NCBI GenBank assembly: GCA_019925795.1
Contig: CM034311.1
Location: 22,132,231-22,196,230 of the forward strand
Reading direction: 5' to 3'
Source: Dendrobium chrysotoxum
Lineage: Eukaryota > Streptophyta > Magnoliopsida > Asparagales > Orchidaceae
DNA length: 64,000 nucleotides
Positions 44,001 to 55,299 of this stretch are shown one piece after another. The position numbers were made by a program, and so were the translations under genes. The notes beneath the pieces were generated by a model. That model was given only the letters and a program-made list of their open reading frames with translations. It was not told the origin of the DNA and searched no databases. Position 1 is the stretch's first letter, and every line of letters begins with the position of its first letter.

Positions 44001-44600
44001 ATCTGGAGTTAAAATTAATCTAGAGTCAAAATTGATCTAGATTTTGGAGTGTCCTAAGATCTGAACCAATCCTAAGATTTGGATTAATCTGGAATCTGGA
44101 TTGGGTCGTAATGACCTCATACAAAAATGAGGTCAATAGAGATCAACCGAGCATTTGGGAGACCAAGCTTTTTTGACTCTGTTGAGAAGGCTCAAATATG
44201 TGGGTCGCGGGTCAATGGAGTATCTGACAAGAAATAAGCTCTAGTCGGGGGTGCCAAAAGCAAGGTCATCCACAGAGAAAGGGATTTTGGGAGAGGGAGG
44301 GATAAAAGATAGAGAGAACTCACCAGCAATCGGGTCTTCCTTAACGAGATTGGAGGTAAAGTTTAAGCCGACGGGAGCAGAGGAGGAGGAAAAGGGGCTC
44401 CAAGAAGAAGGTGAAAGTTAGAAAGATAATAGGGGAAAGCCATATTGAAGGAGGGGGGAGAGGAGAGCCCCTACCCAAGCAGGAGGCGGTGAGGAGGAGG
44501 GAAAGGGAAGGTGCAGGAAACAATCTAGGGCATAAACCCTAGCAGAGCCAACTCCTTGTCGCTACGAAAAGACTTGGAAATATGTAGAATAACTTAGCTA
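41032..44600. other. Low-complexity repeat-derived DNA
   Basis: No recognisable gene. It holds a ~157-bp imperfect tandem duplication (GGTTGACCCAAGGTCTG at 42518 and 42675). About 800 bases (43300-44110) are built from GATCTAGG, GGTCTGG and TTGATTTGAG words with almost no long-range order. A pyrimidine-rich minus-strand block at 44340-44530 resembles a leader but encodes no known domain. The whole is probably the noncoding region of an old LTR element. Confidence 0.45.
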
Positions 44601-45337
44601 AAAGAAGTCACCAAATTACTTGAAAGAAATCAATGGCTTGGTTGGAAGAAGCCTTCGACTTGGCCATTGACTTTGCTAGAGAAAATTGCTGACTTTGACA
44701 ATTCTTTTTTAATATAGTGAATTTATCACAAGCTTGAACTTGTTCGACTTAACTTAAATGAGATTTTTAAAATTTTTAGGTTTTGCTTGAGACGACATTC
44801 TTAGTATTTCTTAAATCAGTTTTCTAATATAAAAGTTTTGATTTGATACTAAAAAGCAACTTTAGGAAACAGTAAGAAAGTCTTCCAAACGAAGGCTTTG
44901 TTATATAATTTCCAACAGTTACTAATAACATTAAATTATAGATTTTAAGTATAATTAATTATTATGGATCATTTTAGATTATTGTCATAATTCAATCTTC
45001 TTGTACAAACAATTATATATTAATTTATGGTTATATTAAAAATCATGAAAAATATGATATTGAAATAGTATGTCACGTAATAATATTCATATATATAATA
45101 TATTGTCTTTAAATATTTAATTTGGTAAGAGATAAATTACATTATTTTTTTCTTTTGGGTGCACTCTCTAACAAACTCCCATTTACTTTAAAGTAAATTG
45201 TGTATTTTCCTTAATCCCTTTCCTGCTGCTTATTTATAAAAAAACTTTTAGGTAGTATCATAGTAAATGAATCAATATTGTTCACTTGAGATGCCATCAC
45301 TTATACTAATACATTGCTCTCTTTCATAATTTCTCTC
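44601..45337. other. AT-rich intergenic DNA, no gene seen
   Basis: No ORF or repeat array recognised up to the poly(T) tract that marks the end of the next LINE. Confidence 0.5.
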
Positions 45338-47560
45338 TTTTTTTTTTGGAAAATTTGTATATTATTACTTTCCATTGCTATAAAGAGAAATTACAGAGTA
45401 AACACCAAAAAATACAACTCAAAAAATTGATTATGATAAAAATACACATGTGAGCTGTAACAAAAAACAAAAACCTATAGGACTAGAACCAAAAGTTCCT
45501 TAGAAGCCACCAAAGCACGCTAGACTCAATAGCCTCCAAAGAACCCAAATAATAGGTTAGCTTTTCATATGTTCTTGCACAACCCAATTGCCAGAGCAGA
45601 GTAGGCCATCCATAAATGCCACCAAGAGAGGATGAAGAAAATGAGAGATACAACATCAAAAAATGGAGAACACCATGGTTGACAATACAATGCCATGGCC
45701 ATCTAGCGTTGGCATTAGATACCAAGCAACATCGTTGTCTAGAAAAAGATCCACAAGCCTAAAATGAAAAAAAAAAATAGAAGCTCATAGGAATCAGAAG
45801 AAAAAGATAGGGCCCCAAAAAACCAAACTAAGCAAGAGTCACATATTAAAGAAGAAATAACCATTAAGGGAGAAGCTAATTGAGCCCATAAACATTCTTC
45901 CAGTTCTGAATTTTGATCCTTAAAGCCTTCTTAATCATATAGATTAGACTAATGGGGCAAGTATGAATCCTTCCATACATGCTTCCATTTCTTTCCCGCC
46001 AAAGAAAGTAAATCAGTGAGTAGACAACCAAAAATAAAAGTTCTTTGCAACTTTATGTATCCAAGTCTTCTCTTTGATAGACACAAAAACCTGAAGGGCA
46101 GTGGGTCTCAACAAAATTATTTCAGCCCAAGGGATAAAAGCTGAGAGAACTCGAAAGGACAACACATTCAAAAAATAAATGTGAGGCAGTTTCAACAATA
46201 AAAAGACAAAGACTGCATGAAGGATTGGCAGGAATGCCTCTCCTGAGAAGTTGATCAGTATATTTTAAGCCCATTCGCAAGCAATAACCATGAAAAGAAA
46301 GAAAAGCGAAGAGAGTAATATTTGTGCCAATTAAATTTATGCCAAGAAACTTTCTCCAAGTGCTTATAGTAGTCACTCAAAAAAACTTCAAATTTTGGAT
46401 TTTTATCATCACACCAAAAGGGCCTATATCCAGTAGAGGGTGAAATAGGAATGCCAACCACCAACTAACGTAGAAAATAGGAAACATGATGGAAAGCACC
46501 AGTAGTTTCTAGAGATAATCTCAAAAATAAATGAGGTAGATGGAAGAAGAAGAGAAGAAGGTGAAATAATATTAGATGGAGCTCTTCCTTGGCACCATGT
46601 ATCCCACAAGAGGGACAAGGTATAGCCAACAAAAATGTTGAAGGAGAAATTCATTTTTATCTTTGCTGCCACCAAGATCAAGTGCTTCCAAAAAACATAT
46701 GTCTTCCTTGCAAGAGGCTTCCAAAAGGAAGTATAATAATCTCTAAACCATCTACTAAGAAGGCTATCAGTCGAATGACAATTACATATAAGAGAACACA
46801 TAAAAGCATGAGAGAGAGCTTGTAAAGAATGTAAACCGAGTCAACCACAATCCTTTGCAAGTAAGTTTTTTTTTTTCATGAGATGAGATGTAATTTTTGT
46901 GGTTATAGTGTCCCCGTGGAAAAGAAACCTCACACACAACTTATCAATGAACTTGCAACAAGATTTAGGTATGATAGATTCTCTAATCCAATAAGCAATA
47001 AAATTCCAAATACTAAAACTAATATATTGCAATCTCGAAGTTAGAGTGAAAAAAGCCATGTAAAGTCCCACTGTGGCATACAGAAAAATAAATTGCGGCC
47101 TTAATCCAAGACATAAATAGTGTAGGAAACCCCTTTTCCACCAATCTTTGAAGGAGAAAGCTTCTAGATAATGTGTCAAATGCTTTATAAATATCCAGCT
47201 TAGTACAAAAGAATTTGGACTTACCAATCACATAAATATGAGAAAGAATTTCAGAAGCTAGTATAATATTATCAGTTTCCTCACTACTCTGAAGAAATCC
47301 AACTTGACTAGGGTGGATAATGTGATTCATAACCAAACTAGGCCTCAAATGCTAAAATCTTTGCAATAATTTTGTAAAAAGTATCGCAAAGGGATACTGG
47401 TCTAAAATCAGAGATGTGGGTAGCATGAGAGAGCCAGCTTTGGGGATCAATGCTATAACATAATCTTTAGCATGTTTAGGAAGATAGAATGTTTAGAAGA
47501 AGTATTTTACAGCTCTAGACAACTAAGGCCTAGTAATGAACCAAGGTTTTATTGACCACA
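45338..47560 (-). pseudogene. Dead LINE ORF2 (reverse transcriptase fragment and zf-RVT), 5'-truncated, poly(A) tail
   Basis: On the minus strand the remnant starts near the reverse transcriptase with YVIALIPKAGS (~47450), MNHIIHPSQVGFL, KLDIYKAFDTLSRSFLL and GTLHGFF (47350-47030). It then jumps past the catalytic (Y/F)xDD region to IRESIIPKSC (~46980), so the polymerase active site is deleted. Further on is the zinc-binding zf-RVT module (LLRRGIPANPSCSLC...ETASHLFFECV, ~46240-46150). The 3' end is a poly(A) seen as poly(T) at 45338-45347. Many stops and frameshifts; nonfunctional. I found no target duplication. Confidence 0.87.
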
Positions 47561-47589
47561 AGCAGGCAAAACCAAAAAAAATTTAATTA

Positions 47590-48272
47590 ATCATACCTTT
47601 GCCATGTCATCCTGCCCATGTCGAATCGCTGCTAAATCCCGCTGCAGCTACAGTCCCCATCTCCTGCAAACGGCGCCGTCTCAGAGTAGGATATGCAGAC
47701 ATCATGCGTCGGCCTCGATTCCTCCCTCTTTGCATCGTTAAAATGAGGGCGAGACTCCTCTTGTTCGCGGCTCCCACATGAAAACCCACAAGCTTCGGTC
47801 GCTGCTTCTGATTTCTTCTCACGTACTTGCTCCAACTCAACCTCCTCCAACCATCTCCCAGCTCCGACCTCAGCCCGTCTGTCGAAGCCATAAGTCCCGT
47901 TCGCAGACTCCAAGGCATACTCGATCTCCATTCTATTCGCAAGCATCCGACCTCCTTCCCTACCTGAACCCAAATCCTCTGCTCTCCCCATCCAAAGCCG
48001 AGCCCCTCTTGCCCGACCCCCTTGCTTCACCAGCTCATAGAAAAAGAGAGAGAGAGAGAGAGAGAGGAAGAGAACTTCCCTACATTCTTCCAGTAGCCGA
48101 AGCCACCGCCTCCTGTCCGATTACTCCAAAGCTGCCGACCCCCTAAGCCTCACAAACCCTAGCCGAGACTTTCATGAGCTGGTCGAATTCACTTAACCCC
48201 CCATCTGACGCATCTCCTGCTTATAGCCGCAACTCCTCACCCTTGCCCGATCCCTTCAGTCGACCAGAGAGG
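47590..48272 (+). other. GC-rich exon-like block, unrecognised
   Basis: C-rich plus strand with a (GA)n run at 48045-48066, ending in an AG-GTAATC donor-like site (48271-48276). Composition and the CAAACCCTAGCC word resemble a plant 5' UTR or first exon. No protein family is recognisable in the frames on either strand. It may be the upstream part of a transcription unit into which plastid DNA was inserted, or unrelated. Confidence 0.25.
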
Positions 48273-48561
48273 GTAATCCCTCTCTTAATTTTTTTATTTA
48301 TTTTATATGTGTATTTTATTATTGCTATTGACATTAATTGATATTAGTATTAATACTAGTATTAATATTATATTATTATTATAATAATATTATTATTATT
48401 ATCATTATTGATATATAATAGTAATAGTATAATAGTAATACGCTAATACTATTAGCATTAATACTAATATTAATATTAATATTACTATGTTATTATTATG
48501 GTTATCATATATATATATATATATATATATATACATTTGTATGTGTGCTTGTCCCTTCCAG
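48273..48561 (+). other. Intron-like AT-rich stretch with GT...AG ends
   Basis: From GTAATCCC to TTGTCCCTTCCAG, with long ATT-triplet runs and an (AT)n microsatellite at 48507-48533. The pyrimidine tract and AG directly precede the plastid-derived sequence. The intron is a suggestion only. Confidence 0.25.
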
Positions 48562-48577
48562 GCGAGCGGAAAAGAAG

Positions 48578-48760
48578 GAAATGGTTGATATATTCAAGAT
48601 AATTACGTATTTACAAGATACCGTCTCAATTCATCCTTCGGAACCAGATCCGGGATGTGATATGGTTCCGAAGGATGAACCGGATATGGACAGTTCCAAT
48701 AAGATTTCATTCTTGAACAAAAATCCATTTTTTGATTTCTTTCATCTATTCCATGACCGG
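48578..48760 (+). pseudogene. Plastid ycf2 fragment (nuclear insertion)
   Basis: About 60 codons match plastid Ycf2: MVDIFKIITYLQDTVSIHP, then DPGCDMVPKDEPDMDSSNKI and SFLNKNPFFDFFHLFHDR. Full-length Ycf2 has about 2,000 residues or more, so this is a tiny piece. It is joined in frame at ~48760 to rpl20. Ycf2 is part of a plastid-envelope import-motor complex; a nuclear fragment like this has no expected function. Confidence 0.9.
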
Positions 48761-49045
48761 GCTCATTCAAGAATTACTCGAACGACTACTCAACAAAGAA
48801 TGAGAGCTTTGGTTTCCTCTCATCGAGATAGGAGCAGGAAAAAGAGAGATTTTCGTCGTTTGTGGATCACTCGGATAAATGCGGTAACTCGTGAGGATAT
48901 AATATTCTATAGTTATAGCCTATTCATCCACAATCTGTACAAGAGACAATTGCTTCTGAATCGTAAAATACTTGCGCAAATAGCCCTATCAAATAAGAAT
49001 TGTTTTGATATCATTTCAAATAAAATAATCAATCAAAAGTTTTAG
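48761..49045 (+). pseudogene. Plastid rpl20 fragment, N-terminus missing (nuclear insertion)
   Basis: About 95 codons match plastid ribosomal protein L20: AHSRITRTTTQQRMRALVSS, HRDRSRKKRDFRRLWITRI, NLYKRQLLLNRKILAQIALS, ending INQKF-stop. The first ~25 residues are replaced by the ycf2 fragment. The frame is open from 48545, or from a Met at 48581, through ycf2 into rpl20 (up to 166 aa). Several residues (REDIIFYSYSLF) differ from the conserved plastid form as I remember it, so the copy may have drifted. A plastid-like stem (GATTCC...GGAATC, ~49053-49073) follows the stop. Confidence 0.9.
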
Positions 49046-49118
49046 ATTTACTGATTCCATCTTTCACGGAATCGGCCCGCCTTTTTTTTTGAACATACAA
49101 GAATTTGTGGAGCTCAGC

Positions 49119-49170
49119 ATGTCTGGAAGCACGGGAGAACGTTCTTTTGCTGATATTATTACTAGTATTC
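49119..49170 (+). pseudogene. Plastid psbE 5' fragment (nuclear insertion)
   Basis: Seventeen codons of the cytochrome b559 alpha-subunit start, MSGSTGERSFADIITSI, preceded by a GGAGCTCAGC leader like that of plastid psbE. The match ends at 49170. In ordinary plastid genomes psbE is not next to rpl20, so this is a third joined piece. Confidence 0.85.
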
Positions 49171-52100
49171 TTCATTAGGGATTACAATCTGGAACAGAAT
49201 GAAGATTCCAAAAAAAAAAAAAGAGAATAAAAAAAAAGGAGGAAGGTTTCATAAAAAAATAATAATAATAATAATAATAATAAAAGAAGAGGTGGAGAGA
49301 AAAAGAGAAGGTGGAGATTTTGTATTTGTGCATTTTTTGTAAGAATCCCGCCAATCCACCTACGCAAAGGTATAATCTCTAAACTTCGATTCCCGCTCTT
49401 GTTGTTGGCGGCGAGCTGGCAAACTCCCCCACGCGCTCACGTGGCATAGTGGGGAGGAAAGCTTGCGCGACTCCTACGACGAGGCAGGCAATCGCCTTAA
49501 ACCCCGCCCTCGATGCTTGCGACGAACCGGCAAACCCCCTACGCGCTCACATAGCGTAGTAGGGCGGGAAACCGATGCGGCGCCCGCGACGAGACGGGTA
49601 ATCCCCGGACCGCTCATGTAGCACGAGGGGGACAAAAATTAAGTACCCACATGTGGAGAAATTTCTTTGTTTCTTTGCAATAGGTGCCCAAGACCCCTAA
49701 ACGCTCATGTAGCGGGCGGGGATTGAAGAAATTTTGCTGCCGCGATGTCTACAGACATCTACCTGAAGCGCGCACGTCGCGTGGAGGGGAAGGCAGCCTC
49801 TTGGTTTTTCCCCTAAACGGGGGAGACGCCGGGAGGCTGCCGAAACTTCATTTGAAGATTTTGAGGACTTGAACAAAAATGGGACTTGGACTTGTGAACT
49901 GGAACTGAACATTGAACGAACTAAACTCAAATACATTAGCAAAAGTCCTAAATCAAACTTAATTAAGACAAAATTTGATTTGCATAACAAGTATAAGGCT
50001 TCTAATGAACAAAGAATTTGATTCAAACGTGACTTGCAAGCTTTGAATCCGGACTTGAATGGCAATACAAGGAGAACTTGACTTGACTTTAGACTGACGA
50101 ATGACAAAAGAAGACCAACCTCGAGTTAGATAATGTTGAATTGAACTCAAACAAGAATTCGAACTTGAATGGACTTAACTTGAACTTCAATAAACCATGT
50201 CTTCAATCTGACCTCGAACTCAAGTCAAGCAAACTCGGACTGAACTCAATTTGGAATAAAATTCGGACCGCGGGACTCGTATTTTGAACTTGAATTTACA
50301 AAGACTTGTGAACTTCAACATAACTTGTGACATGTTTGCAAGTAAGGATTCAAAATGAACATAAAGAGCTTGAACTTATAGGTGCAAGGAGTTTCGGCTT
50401 GAACCTGAACGATGCAAAGAGCTTGAACTGGACTCAAGTGAACTTACAAATGGAGTATGAATTGAATTCAGATGAGTTGAAAATTGAATTTGAACCAAGT
50501 GACATAAGGCTTAACTCGAACTTGATTTAAAAATCAAGTGGACAGAACTTGTGGATTTAGACTTGAATGAGCAAATTATGGAGAACTAAATTCATAACAA
50601 CATGGAGCTTAAGCTTGCAAACTTGAACGTGGACTTGGATTTGAAACAAATGACAACAATACTCAGGCTTGAACTCTACAAGACAACAAGGAACTCGTCG
50701 AGGAAGATATTTTCAAACATAATCAACATGCCAAAAAGGATTAAGTGAGATATATAACAATGTGCGTATGATCAACAACACAATCTTTGTGAAGATTAAG
50801 AAGTGACCACCTCAAATGGAAGGGAAATATTAATGACCAATGGTATCATACTCAACATACCTATTGCAATCCATCTTGCAAGTATGCCCTCACTTCTAAA
50901 TGACAAAGTATTATGAAGGATGTGATTTGGTCACAAAGCTATGGCATGAATTATTTGTAGCATAATAACGGACTAGTAGCATTGGATTTAAATCATCCCC
51001 AAGAAATGATTGATATGGGCATGCATAGTTTGATCATAATTAAAGATGGATAAATGTTGCAAACCATACGAAGACGATGATGATGAATTATGATATATGT
51101 ATCTATCATTCAAACAAGCACATTGCTTTCCTACAAGCGAAGGTAGAGAATATGATGCATATATAAGCTCCTATGAGCTACTACAGAAGTTCCTCTTGTG
51201 TACAACGCATTATCCACAAGTAAATACATGATATTTGCAACAAAGGTGACAATCATCAATCAACAAATGATTGCACTGGCGCTTTCATGAATAACAATAG
51301 TGGATATGCTACAAATATGAAAGTCTCCTTACAATCGACATCAACCATCTTGCAAGTATATACGACAATCCTTACGAATGCTAGAAGATACGCATCCACT
51401 AATCAAACACACTAATTTTCTGTAAATAGAAAGATTTAGTGATGCTACAAGAGATCCACACTATAATCAACATGACAGTTGTAACAAGAAAGATTCAACA
51501 TAAGGTGGAAGCAATGATGTGATATATCTATGTGACATACCTGAATGGTTATGCATCCAACACACCACCTACATGCAAATACAAAAGAGCTATGATGAAT
51601 ATGAACATCTCAAGCCGCAGTAGAAGACTCGTTGTACATTCAATCTATTGTTCACAAGCAAAGCACAAAGTGAATACATCAAACACAAGCTCCTACGAGC
51701 CACCGTCGAAGACTCTCCAAATATTCTAAAAGTACCCCCGCATGTGCACCTTAATTTGTATACATATAGGAACACAAAAGGGTTAAATACAATCATAACC
51801 CGCATGGGCCCCGACGAGCGTGTTATTGGTATACATTGTGACGTCTAGGGATGCTGCGCGAGTCAAATAAATTTGAACCCGATCCTCCTATGCAAGTAAA
51901 TAGGAGTTGACAAGGTTCAACAAATAATTACAAAATGCCCCCAAACACCTGCATGGGCCCCAACGAGCGTGTTATTGGTACACACGTGACGTCTAGGGAT
52001 GCTGCGCGGGTCAATAAGTGAATTCAAGTTCGAGCTCGATCCTTATATTTAGGTAGATAGGAGTTGACACGGTTCGAACTATTAAATAAATATGCGGTCG

Positions 52101-53200
52101 CGAGTTTGACTGGGATATTTATTTTATACGTTCATATTAGGCCTTCAAGGCCTATAATCAAGAGAATTCACTTATAAAGGCACAAAGCCTATGAAACCCG
52201 ATCCTCTATCGACAGCTCGATAGAGTCGACAAGGTTTAATCCATGAATGGAAATGACCCTATACACCCCGATGATGGCCGTGTTGAATGCAAATCTCAAC
52301 CGGAGGGGTCAACACATATCATTTCAAATACCACCCAAATACCCAAAACTCCAAAACTCCAAAACTCCACAAAAATTCCCAAATACCCAAAACTCCAAAA
52401 CTCCACAAAAATTCTCAAAATCCCAAACTCCGAAAATATTTAAAAATTTAAATTCAACTATCAAAATACTTAAAGCAAAACACATCCACCTTCCGCAACA
52501 GTTTGCCGAGGTGGTCAAATTAAAATTTACTTTAGCTCACGTAGAGCTGATGCCTAGTCAAAAATATCACTAGGATCCATTCTCAAACAATCTCCTGCCA
52601 GCAAGGACGTGGTACGAGTCCTCTAACCGATAGTTTCATCGCCAAATGACACTGCAGGATAAATGATTATGACTTGAGGCCCTCTAAACCAGGTGGTCAC
52701 CGCCAAATGGCACCATTATATTATGGTTATGGCCAGAGCCCGTATGCTCCCCAATGGAATCAAATCCTTGAGATATGAATCAATAGGATATGATCGACAG
52801 GGTACAAAGCCCTCTGTTAGCTAAGGTGGATTCAAATTTATCCCCTTAGACAAATACTCCCCCCAGGTCTACAAGGTACCCTTGGACGAAGTAACCCATG
52901 GCTGCCGATAAGGATCCTTCTGTCAGGTTGGGTCGACTAGCTCCTTTGACTAAGTAGACCAGGGACCACGATGGCCCGGGATGACGGAACCATGGGATCT
53001 TGATCGGGTCCATCATCCATTCCCCCACCATCTACTTTAAGTGCAAGATGGTGAAAATTTCTATTTTAAATATCAAATCTTCAAATCTCCAAATCTCCTA
53101 ATCTTCTAAATTTTGAAATCCTCAAATTCCCAACTCATGTTGCTACTATATGCCAAATGCACGTATCTTCTACGTATCTGATTAACGACTAGCCTTAATT
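49171..53200. other. Low-complexity and repeat-derived DNA, no gene seen
   Basis: Contents: an (ATA)n run at 49258-49283; three related GC-rich blocks with CGCGCTCACRTRGCRTAGTRGG (49380-49640) that look like LTR sub-repeats; a GAACTTGAACT-word region (49870-50700); a 149-bp direct duplication containing GCATGGGCCCCRACGAGCG (51802 and 51951) and CGTCTAGGGATGCTGCGCG; and a short ACTCCAAAACTCC repeat (52340-52430). No ORF has a recognisable domain. Confidence 0.45.
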
Positions 53201-53204
53201 GAAA

Positions 53205-53310
53205 GTTCTCTCTCGTTATCGGGAGCGGTAATTAACTATAGGGGCTTGCACCTATAGGAAACCAGAACTCAGATCATAAAGTCCTCGTAAAAATGAGGGC
53301 GAAATCTCTG
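53205..53310. repeat. Partial copy of repeat family X
   Basis: TAATTAACTATAGGGGCTTG and the sequence after it match the left X copy near 28248, in the same orientation. The match is only ~100 bases. It directly adjoins a minus-strand LINE relic. Confidence 0.5.
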
Positions 53311-54700
53311 GGTAGTGTCTTATCTACAAATCCATCTGCCTTCCAAAATTTACCCCGGAACTTAGTTCGTTAAAACTCCCCCCAAAAAAGCAAACGCGGG
53401 AGGAGGCAGGGGCCGAATTTTCGGAGCCCACAGGTTTCTTGTAAAAGTCAAAAGTAAATTCATTAAGTCCATGTGTGGAAGAGTTAGGGCTAGAGAAAAT
53501 AACACTTTTAATCTCATTATCAATAACTGGAGCTTTCAGAGAAGTTATAAGTTCGATCAAAATAGAGGAGCTAGTTGGGATGGGTAGAGAGGCCCCATTA
53601 GAGGAATTAGGCCTCAAAATGATTTAAGATGGCCTAACTAAACTCATGAGATGAAGAAAACTCACTAGCATTAGTAACAATTTGATTAATGCAATTGTAA
53701 TTTTGTCTCACCTTAATTTTCCCATATTAGAACTTTAAATCATCCTCCCCATGTGACAACCACTTGGCTTTAGCATGTTTTATAATCCAAGAAGCCCAAT
53801 TCGAAGAGATAATGGCCAGCTTTTCATTAAGCATAGAAAGAGAACAACACATATCCAAATTATTAGGATTTGAAGAAATAAGGGAAAATAAGCGATCTTG
53901 TTGTTGTTGCAAATCTCTCATTTTAAAAGCTAACATATGAGAGGAGGCCCAATTCTTGAATTTAAGGAACATATTAATCTTGAGGAGCCTCAGTTAATTG
54001 TTATCATAATAGGTCACGTTCAGATGGTGAGTTAGAGGCATACACCACTGAAAGAAAGAAGAAGAGAGAGTTACCAGACCATACCTCTCAATGAATAAGT
54101 TGGTTATAATTAAAAATGGGTTTGAAAGAAATGTACAATGAGTTCCATTTCAACCAAATACGTCCTAGAGTAGACAAATCAAAATTATATCAAGACGCTT
54201 CAGAATAAAAAAATCATGTGAGTGGCTATAAACCAAGTATCATCAAGTGACAAATATTCAATTTTAGCTTACAGAATATAAAGCTTATCAAAATTGTGAG
54301 AACGAGCTAAATTTTTACACTTCAAAACTCTTTCCATGCTATTAAAACCACTGATGTTCTAGACAGCAATTTTGTGTTGGATCATTGGGTTTTAGAAGTT
54401 TGTATTGGGGTGTTTTTCCCCCTTTGGATATGTTATTGATAAAGGTTTGAACAGCTTACTAAGATATGAGGGTCGAAGGAGGTATCATTATGTACTTCCT
54501 TAGAGAGCACAACAAATTTATTAGTCATGTGCAGCCGATTTGTGCCTTTAGAAGAAGGGTCAAGAGGTATAATCAGGTCATCAAATAGGGAATTTAGATT
54601 TGGGATGGTGTCATTTTCATTTGAAGAAGATGTAGCTGAGTCAATAGGTAAAGCCAATTCAACCATTTGATCCTCCAAATGTTTGCTGTGGGCCTATGAG
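53311..54700 (-). pseudogene. Dead LINE: ORF1 end, ORF2 start and pre-RT region, internally deleted
   Basis: Minus strand, broken frames: an ORF1 tail ending NKFVVLSKEV (54678-54433), then the ORF2 start with MIQHKIAV and a NISGFNSMER motif corresponding to the endonuclease NxRGxN box (~54385-54330). Fragments ILxAKIEYLSLDDTWFIA follow (~54270-54200). After a deletion comes the linker ahead of the polymerase (LNEKLAIISSNWASWI, AKAKWLSHGEDDLKF, ~53850-53727) and the start of the reverse transcriptase (APVIDNEIKSVIFSSPNSST, GLNEFTFDFYK, ~53530-53440). The palm and catalytic box are absent. Nonfunctional. Confidence 0.85.
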
Positions 54701-55299
54701 GTGATGCGTTCTGCCTGAGTAGAGGTGGCTGGAAGATTTTGTGTATGCATCTAGCTTTTTTCTCTTATCAAATGATATTTTTTTATTTATATTATTTATC
54801 CTTTTATAGCATCTGACTTTTTCGTGTTTGATATAACTGCACTGTTATCATGAAATAATATAAGAAGATTTTAAAAGTGAAATGACTTTCAGTTCATTAA
54901 CACAATTACAGAGCCAAATTACATCTTTTGCTTTTTTGATAGCACCCAACAAATTTAGCCTTCATAGTTTATTTTAAAAAATGTGATTATTTTATACTTT
55001 TTAGACCATGGCTCCTCCTTAAGTAATAAATATTATGCTAGAGATTGCTTTGCTTTCATCTTTATATAATCAAAAGGTAACATCAATATAGTCTTTTAAG
55101 GGATCATATCACCTCCAAAATATATAAGCATATAATCTCTAGCTCTTCATAGATATTTAAGGTATGTGTTTAACTAGTTCCAAATGAATCTATCATAAGT
55201 TACATTGATATTAACTGACTATGATACTGCATAGCAAATATTAGGCCTTATACACAATATAACATATATCATACTATAAATTACTGACGTATAAGGCAC
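54701..55299. other. AT-rich intergenic DNA, no gene seen
   Basis: No recognisable coding signal between the LINE relic and the Copia relic. Confidence 0.4.

Noticed and set aside
47632..48146. Overlapping 132-aa minus and 122-aa plus ORFs
   Set aside because: Both arise from GC-rich, exon-like DNA without a recognisable domain. I could not choose a strand or frame.
48545..49045. A functional nuclear rpl20 gene transferred from the plastid
   Set aside because: The L20 N-terminus is missing, replaced by a ycf2 piece, and no plastid transit peptide is recognisable. Treated as a pseudogene unless transcripts show otherwise.
53324..53617. Possible host gene because of a clean 97-aa frame
   Set aside because: It contains the LINE pre-RT signature (EIKSVIFSSPNSST...GLNEFTFDFYK) and is flanked by other LINE pieces.
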